Source of the DNA: Bacteroidales bacterium
GTDB lineage: Bacteria; Bacteroidota; Bacteroidia; Bacteroidales; FEN-979
DNA: 9,859 nt
Assembly: GCA_023231005.1 (NCBI GenBank)
Contig: JALNWG010000048.1
Coordinates: 1-9,859 of the forward strand
Reading direction: 5' to 3'
The translations under genes were made by a program, and so were the position numbers. The notes below the pieces were generated by a model. It saw only the letters and a list, made by a program, of their open reading frames with translations. It made no database searches and was not told the DNA's origin. Shown in pieces: positions 6,364-9,859 of this stretch; positions within the stretch are counted from its first letter, which is position 1, and each line of letters begins with the position of its first letter.

Positions 6364-7530
6364 ATGCGTCCTACAATCAGTGTACTCGTGTTAATAATGT
6401 TGCTTTCGAGTTGTAAAAAACAATCTGAATCGGGACCTGATTACAATTGCAATTGCCAATCTTATGGAAAAAATGTACTTTCTTTGTTAATTCATGGATC
6501 AATGGATCTTTATCCTTATGAAACAGACAAACACCGGTGGGGTTTTATTGATCAAAACGGCGCGGTGATTATCGGAGCGAACTATGCCAGTGCTTATTTA
6601 TTTTCGAATAACCGGGCTATGGTCATTGATGATAAAAATGGAGTTCAATTTGCCGGTTTTGTCGATGCCAACGGTTCTATGGTCATTACTCCTCAATACC
6701 GTTTGGTCACGGGTGGTTGTTTCTCGGCAGAAGGGCTGGTTCCGATTGGTGATGTGAAGAAATGGGTAATTGGTTATATTGAAATGAACGGACAGGTGAG
6801 GGTGCCATTTCAATACGCGTGGGGAGGCGATTTTTCTGAAGGATTTGCCATCGTCGGTCTTGCCAATAAATACGGTGCCATTGATATTCAGGGTAACCTT
6901 GTTGTTCCGGTCAAATACGATGCCTTGTCAGACTTCTCAGAAGGTCTTGCTTTGGCATTTAATTATGGTGAAAAACCTGGCTATATCACGCCATCCGACC
7001 ATTTTAAATTTAAAGGAGATTTCGTTAATGGAACGGTTTTTATGTATGGTCGGGCAGCCGTTTGTGATGCTTCTTCGCAATTGATCGGATTCATAGATAA
7101 TACTGGTTGTTTTGTGATTCCTCCAAAATATTCAGAAGCCTTTGTTTTTTCAGAAGGACTTGCAGCAGTTGAATATAAAGGAAAATGGGGATTTATAGAT
7201 CCCCAAGGGAATACCATAATTGCACCGGAATTTGATGATGTTTCAGTTGGCTTCTGCAATGGACTTGCACCGGTAGAAAAAAATGGAGCGTGGGGTTATA
7301 TTGATCATAAAGGGACTTTCGTGATATCGCCTCAATTCGACGAAGCCGACGTTTTTTATTGTAACCTTGCGATGGTTAAGTTCAGGGATGCCACTTCAGG
7401 ATATGTCAACAAATCAGGTGATATTGTATACCGTTCGACCCATCCTTTTCTACGAAATGTCAATACTCCGAATGTCGCTAAATCCCTTTCGAAATTCAAT
7501 ATCCGTGTTGAAGGGAAGCAGGTCGACTGA
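6364..7530 (+). CDS. WG-repeat lipoprotein
   Basis: A 388-residue predicted lipoprotein. The N-terminus MRPTISVLVLIMLLSSC ends in a lipobox (LSSC), so C17 should be lipidated. The rest is a tandem array of WG (KWG) repeats, units of about 35 residues with a core like WGFIDQNG. Nine cores can be seen, starting at residues 59, 97, 136, 170, 205, 241, 275, 310 and 345. Those at 59, 275 and 310 keep the WG pair and the others are degenerate. Segments such as F-SEGLA (192-196, 262-266) recur between cores. WG repeats are thought to form solvent-exposed beta structures, and no enzymatic role is established. The protein should sit on a membrane facing the periplasm or cell surface. A likely hairpin terminator follows the stop. 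The next gene, a beta-barrel protein, may be a surface partner, but only by position. Confidence 0.88.
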   Translation: MRPTISVLVLIMLLSSCKKQSESGPDYNCNCQSYGKNVLSLLIHGSMDLYPYETDKHRWGFIDQNGAVIIGANYASAYLFSNNRAMVIDDKNGVQFAGFVDANGSMVITPQYRLVTGGCFSAEGLVPIGDVKKWVIGYIEMNGQVRVPFQYAWGGDFSEGFAIVGLANKYGAIDIQGNLVVPVKYDALSDFSEGLALAFNYGEKPGYITPSDHFKFKGDFVNGTVFMYGRAAVCDASSQLIGFIDNTGCFVIPPKYSEAFVFSEGLAAVEYKGKWGFIDPQGNTIIAPEFDDVSVGFCNGLAPVEKNGAWGYIDHKGTFVISPQFDEADVFYCNLAMVKFRDATSGYVNKSGDIVYRSTHPFLRNVNTPNVAKSLSKFNIRVEGKQVD

Positions 7531-7531
7531 T

Positions 7532-7560
7532 AAACTCAAGGAGATGTAGATCTGAGTTTT
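7532..7560 (+). terminator. Possible terminator after the WG-repeat gene
   Basis: AAACTC (7532-7537) pairs with GAGTTT (7554-7559), and AGAT (7542-7545) pairs with ATCT (7550-7553) around a GTAG loop, with a four-base bulge between the helices. The structure begins just after the stop codon and ends in only four T residues, so efficiency is doubtful. Confidence 0.35.
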
Positions 7561-7586
7561 GACAGACCAGGCATATTGTATGTTTG
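7558..7586 (+). promoter_or_regulatory. Predicted promoter for the beta-barrel gene
   Basis: TTTG (7558-7561) is followed after 17 bp by TATGTTTG (7579-7586), matching the Bacteroidota -33/-7 pattern at the short end of the usual spacing. It would leave a leader of about 60 bases before the ATG at 7654. Confidence 0.45.
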
Positions 7587-7653
7587 ATATTTAAGTTGAC
7601 GAAGCTGTTTTAAATGATTTTTTTTTGAGAAAAATGCAATTGAATTAAAATCC

Positions 7654-8337
7654 ATGATCCGTCGATTATTTGTCGTCCTGTTCGTTTTGGTTCCTTTCAT
7701 TGAGGGATTGTCGCAGCAAGTGGAGTTGATGTTCACTGTTGGAATGGCATCCTATTCGATGCGTGATTTGAAGAATTATAATTCTGGAATTCAACTGAAT
7801 CTTCCATTTAACACACAAATCACCAGTAATTTTCCGACGACTCCTCAAATCGGAGGCCATTTTGCCGTTCAGATCTCTCACTTTTATAAACTGGGTGTTT
7901 TATATGCATACAGCTCAACCGGGAGCCGGATTACAGCCAGCGATTATTCCGGATACTATCATAACGACATTGCGCTTTCCGGTCATACCCTTGGTATTAT
8001 TAATAGTTTTTATATGGTTGGATATAAAGCCTTACGCGTTGATTTTCAAACCAACATTGGCATGGTGATGACGGATATCAGGATGACGGAGGAACTACAT
8101 ACCGCCGATACAACGGTATCCGATATTCAGAAGTACTCGTCACTCTGTTTTTTCGTTGAGCCAAAAGTGGAGGCAACCTACCAATGGAAACTCCTTAAAA
8201 CAGGATTATACGTATCCTATTTTGTCAATCCGGGAGGAAAAATCAAGGACTTAGAAGGATGGAAAACAAGTTCTACAACCAGTTGGAGTGGCTTCCGGTT
8301 CGGCATTGAAATCGGCATCGGTCAGATGAGTCGCTGA
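7654..8337 (+). CDS. Predicted outer-membrane beta-barrel protein, function unknown
   Basis: A 227-residue exported protein. Residues 1-20 (MIRRLFVVLFVLVPFIEGLS) are a signal peptide, with cleavage likely just before or within QQ. The mature part alternates short amphipathic strands rich in aromatic residues and glycine with polar turns, for example HFAVQISHFYKLGVLYAYSS, LRVDFQTNIGMVM and LKTGLYVSYFVNPGG. The last strand is WSGFRFGIEIGIG. This fits a small porin or OmpA-barrel-like protein, probably eight to ten strands. No specific family could be named. The C-terminus (GQMSR) does not end in the aromatic residue typical of barrel proteins. The stop codon TGA (8335-8337) shares its last two bases with the 96-bp repeat, so the natural end may have been changed there. 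Confidence 0.72.
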   Translation: MIRRLFVVLFVLVPFIEGLSQQVELMFTVGMASYSMRDLKNYNSGIQLNLPFNTQITSNFPTTPQIGGHFAVQISHFYKLGVLYAYSSTGSRITASDYSGYYHNDIALSGHTLGIINSFYMVGYKALRVDFQTNIGMVMTDIRMTEELHTADTTVSDIQKYSSLCFFVEPKVEATYQWKLLKTGLYVSYFVNPGGKIKDLEGWKTSSTTSWSGFRFGIEIGIGQMSR

Positions 8338-8431
8338 GAGAAAAATATTTAAAAACTGGTGTTGGAAAAGAATTTATTAAAAATTGGTCCCGTAGCTCAG
8401 CTGGATACCTGCCTGCCGGCAGGCAGGGAGC
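8336..8431 (+). repeat. 96-bp inverted repeat, right copy
   Basis: Identical to the reverse complement of 1-96. It contains the 3' end of the GIY-YIG core and the first 46 bases of tRNA-Arg. The match to the left copy begins exactly at 8336: the preceding base differs, and 8335 belongs to the stop codon of the beta-barrel gene. Confidence 0.95.
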
Positions 8432-8444
8432 AACAGCCTTCTAA
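8337..8444 (+). pseudogene. 3' remnant of the GIY-YIG nuclease gene, running into tRNA-Arg
   Basis: In the frame of the left-hand nuclease this reads REKYLKTGVGKEFIKNW, identical to nuclease residues 61-77. It then passes through the tRNA as SRSSAGYLPAGRQGATAF and stops at TAA (8442-8444), made of anticodon base 36 and loop bases 37-38. All upstream nuclease sequence, including the GIY-YIG motif and catalytic residues, is missing, so no enzyme can be made here. It shows that a full nuclease-tRNA unit once stood at this locus, or was copied or recombined here. Confidence 0.85.
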
Positions 8445-8479
8445 GCTGTGGGTCGCGCGTTCGAATCGCGCCGGGATCA
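8386..8479 (+). tRNA. tRNA-Arg(UCU) with a 20-bp palindrome in the D-loop
   Basis: Cloverleaf: acceptor GGTCCCG/CGGGATC with one G-U pair; D-stem GCTC/GAGC; anticodon stem ACAGC/GCTGT with loop CTTCTAA, hence anticodon UCU (Arg); variable loop GGGTC; T-stem GCGCG/CGCGC with loop TTCGAAT; discriminator A. CCA is not encoded. Without the 20-bp palindrome at 8408-8427 the gene is exactly 74 nt and fully standard; with it, 94 nt. The conserved GG of the D-loop is kept. The extra bases could form a hairpin projecting from the D-arm. Whether the product is processed and charged is unknown. It is followed by a strong intrinsic terminator. Confidence 0.93.
8408..8427. repeat. 20-bp perfect palindrome, copy 3
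   Basis: CCTGCCTGCCGGCAGGCAGG lies in the D-loop of the complete tRNA-Arg, at the same site as the other two copies. No target-site duplication is evident, apart from a possible single-G ambiguity at the 3' edge. Confidence 0.95.
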
Positions 8480-8493
8480 CAATTATTTCCTTC

Positions 8494-8530
8494 AAAAAGC
8501 AGTCATTCATTTATGTGGCTGTTTTTTTTT
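8494..8530 (+). terminator. Intrinsic terminator after tRNA-Arg
   Basis: CAGTCAT (8500-8506) pairs with GTGGCTG (8515-8521), including two G-U pairs, around an eight-base loop. The stem can extend through G-U and A-T pairs between AAAAAG and the T-run. Nine T residues follow (8522-8530). Confidence 0.72.
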
Positions 8531-8559
8531 ATTTCAAGTTTTTGATTTGTTTAAATGTG

Positions 8560-8567
8560 TAATTTTG
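8560..8567 (+). promoter_or_regulatory. Possible -7 box for the small membrane protein gene
   Basis: TAATTTTG fits TAnnTTTG and lies 20 bp before the ATG at 8588. A TTTG at 8541-8544 is 15 bp upstream, shorter than the usual spacing. Confidence 0.4.
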
Positions 8568-8587
8568 ATCACTTATAAATATAAACC

Positions 8588-8860
8588 ATGGCCCATATAG
8601 AAGACCATTCCGAGCATCTTACGCACGAACAACTAAAATTCAGGGAACATACTGAACGTGCTGCAAGTTTTATTAAAATAGATCTTTTCCGGTCTGCCAG
8701 AGAGGAATTTAAAGCTGCTTTACAATACAAACCGGGAGATGGGTTGTGCCTGACCCAAATTGATCAAATGAATGCAAACATAGTTCGTGACCGCAAAACA
8801 GTGTTGGTTGTTGTCCCCATTATCCTTCTGATTATTGCGGCAATTACCTTGTTTGTATAA
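8588..8860 (+). CDS. Small tail-anchored membrane protein, function unknown
   Basis: A 90-residue protein. Residues 1-23 are polar and His/Glu-rich. Residues 24-49 (RAASFIKIDLFRSAREEFKAALQYKP) resemble a single tetratricopeptide-like helix pair, including the A--EF--AL--P pattern. Residues 71-90 (TVLVVVPIILLIIAAITLFV) are a C-terminal transmembrane helix, so the N-terminal part should face the cytosol as a tail-anchored protein. I do not recognise a named family. The gene is clearly organised, with a predicted promoter, an upstream terminator separating it from the tRNA, and an ATG start. It ends one base from the convergent kinase remnant (stop codons at 8858-8860 and 8862-8864). Confidence 0.7.
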   Translation: MAHIEDHSEHLTHEQLKFREHTERAASFIKIDLFRSAREEFKAALQYKPGDGLCLTQIDQMNANIVRDRKTVLVVVPIILLIIAAITLFV

Positions 8861-8861
8861 C

Positions 8862-9758
8862 CTACTCTTTCGGAAACAGGTCGGTCATCACCTTGGCAAT
8901 GGTTTCTTTGTCGTAGGGTTTTGGAATGTAATCGGTAAAACCTATTTTCAACAATCTTTCCCGATCTCCGATGGTAACATAACCGGTTACAGCAAGGATA
9001 GGAATATCGTGGTAATTGGGTTGTTTTCGGATTTCAAGCATCGCCTGAATGCCATCCATCCCAGGCCCCAGATTAATATCCATCAGGATGGCATCAAACA
9101 GGCGCTGTTGGGTAATATCGATGGCTGATTTAGCATCCAGGGTCGTAAAAATATTGCAATACTTCCGGATATAGATCATCAATAGCTGAATATTGACAAG
9201 ATTATCTTCCACAATCAATACATCCGGAAATTTTTTTCTCGTCTGCGATTGTTTCAATTGTCCCTTCAGTGATTTCAATTCTGTTTTTGGTGCCTTGATA
9301 AAATCAGAAGAAGGTAAAAGAACAATAAATTCCGATCCTTCGCCCACTTTGCTTGTCAGCCCTAAACTCCCTTGAAGCAGGTTAATAATTTTATTGGCGA
9401 TGGTCAGTCCCAACCCGGATCCTTCAAACTGACGACCATAGCCCTCACTAACCTGACGGAAAGCTTCAAAAATCATTTTATAATTCTCCTGTGCGATTCC
9501 AATACCGGTATCTTTAATTGAAACAGAGACCATTTGCCGATCTTCTTGTTGTATCTGTTGTGCCATAATGGTCACACTTCCCTGATCAGTGTATTTTACG
9601 GCATTATCGATAAAAATCTTGATCAGATGGTGAAAAAGATGTTCATCCCCTATAATCGTTGTATCAGGAGGAACATTACAGGTTAAGGTCACTTTTTTCC
9701 GTCTGGCTGCTTCCTGGTAAACTCTGATTACAGTATTAATTAGGGTCTGCTGATTTAG
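8862..9758 (-). pseudogene. 5'-truncated hybrid sensor histidine kinase (HATPase plus receiver)
   Basis: The minus-strand frame is open from 9758 to the TAG at 8862-8864. A GTG at 9692 gives 276 residues, but kinase-like sequence continues upstream of it (TLINTVIRVYQEAARRKK), so that GTG is not the true start. Numbered from the GTG, the HATPase domain has the N box (FIDNAVKYT, N30), G1 (DTGIGI, 61-66), F box (FEAFRQ, 75-80) and G2 (GSGLGL, 91-96). A receiver domain follows: E162-D163, phospho-acceptor D205 (LMDINLG), T236 and K258 (PKPYD). The sensor region and the phospho-accepting HisKA helix should lie upstream, but an in-frame TAA at 9759-9761 and unrelated AT-rich DNA are found instead. 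As read, the gene cannot work as a kinase. The receiver looks intact. The break may be caused by an insertion whose gene begins at 9821. Confidence 0.78.
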
Positions 9759-9820
9759 TTATAAATATCTAAGGTTCAATTTTTATCACCATATTTGCTA
9801 GTCTTTTACTGCACAGAAAC

Positions 9821-9859
9821 ATGCCAAAAGCGAAGAAAAACCGTGCATCAAAGAATGCA
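9821..9859 (+). CDS. Start of an unidentified gene, cut by the right edge
   Basis: An ATG at 9821 opens 13 codons (MPKAKKNRASKNA) to the window end. The basic N-terminus would suit a DNA- or RNA-binding protein such as a transposase, but nothing in 13 residues identifies it. The context supports a mobile element: the kinase gene on the other strand is broken about 60 bp upstream, the usual distance from an insertion-sequence end to its transposase start. This is inference only. Confidence 0.35.
   Translation, partial: MPKAKKNRASKNA

Noticed and set aside
8408..8427. The D-loop insert as a tRNA intron
   Set aside because: Known bacterial tRNA introns are self-splicing group I or II elements of hundreds of bases, mostly in the anticodon loop. 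Twenty palindromic bases in the D-loop cannot encode one. Unknown processing is not excluded.
8359..8562. A 67-codon open frame starting MLEKNLLKIGPVAQLDTCLPAGREQQ
   Set aside because: It is a translation of the nuclease remnant, the tRNA-Arg and the terminator. The PVAQLD-type peptide is a known artefact of translating tRNA genes.
8862..9692. A complete stand-alone HATPase-receiver protein starting at GTG 9692
   Set aside because: Recognisable kinase sequence continues upstream of the GTG in the same frame up to a stop, and a HisKA domain is lacking. A truncated gene explains this better.

Overview
The window looks like a chromosomal segment of a Bacteroidota bacterium, probably an anaerobic Bacteroidales-like lineage. 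The evidence is AT-rich intergenic DNA without Shine-Dalgarno sites, several TAnnTTTG (-7) promoter boxes, a Bacteroidota-type topoisomerase IV A subunit, a flavodiiron protein, a WG-repeat lipoprotein and a short beta-barrel protein. This assignment is inferred from gene content and is not confirmed at species level.

Layout. (1) 1-343, minus strand: a small GIY-YIG nuclease gene lies between a broken 5' half of a tRNA-Arg(UCU) gene (281-343) and the start of a second tRNA-Arg copy (1-46), which is cut by the window edge. (2) 480-7530, plus strand: isochorismatase-like hydrolase, topoisomerase IV subunit A, flavodiiron protein, secreted BNR/Asp-box (sialidase-like) protein and WG-repeat lipoprotein. 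(3) 7654-8337, plus strand: an outer-membrane beta-barrel protein. (4) 8336-8479, plus strand: the last 50 bp of the same GIY-YIG gene fused to a complete tRNA-Arg(UCU). (5) 8588-8860, plus strand: a small tail-anchored membrane protein. (6) 8862-9758, minus strand: the 3' part of a hybrid histidine kinase that has lost its 5' part. Just beyond it a new plus-strand reading frame starts at 9821 and leaves the window.

The genes from 480 to 8337 look like ordinary core or housekeeping loci with no obvious shared pathway. They cover DNA topology, O2/NO detoxification, carbohydrate binding or hydrolysis, and the cell envelope.

The unusual part is the tRNA/nuclease system. All three tRNA-Arg copies carry the same perfect 20-bp palindrome (CCTGCCTGCCGGCAGGCAGG) at the same place, the 3' edge of the D-loop. 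The nuclease reading frame runs straight into the tRNA. In the complete right-hand copy the corresponding frame ends at a UAA made of anticodon-loop bases. A 96-bp exact inverted repeat (1-96 and 8336-8431) joins the two loci. Together this suggests a small mobile cassette, GIY-YIG gene plus tRNA 5' half, that inserts into tRNA-Arg genes and rebuilds an intact tRNA at its own end. It may be paired with a separate palindromic element that has colonised the tRNA D-loop.
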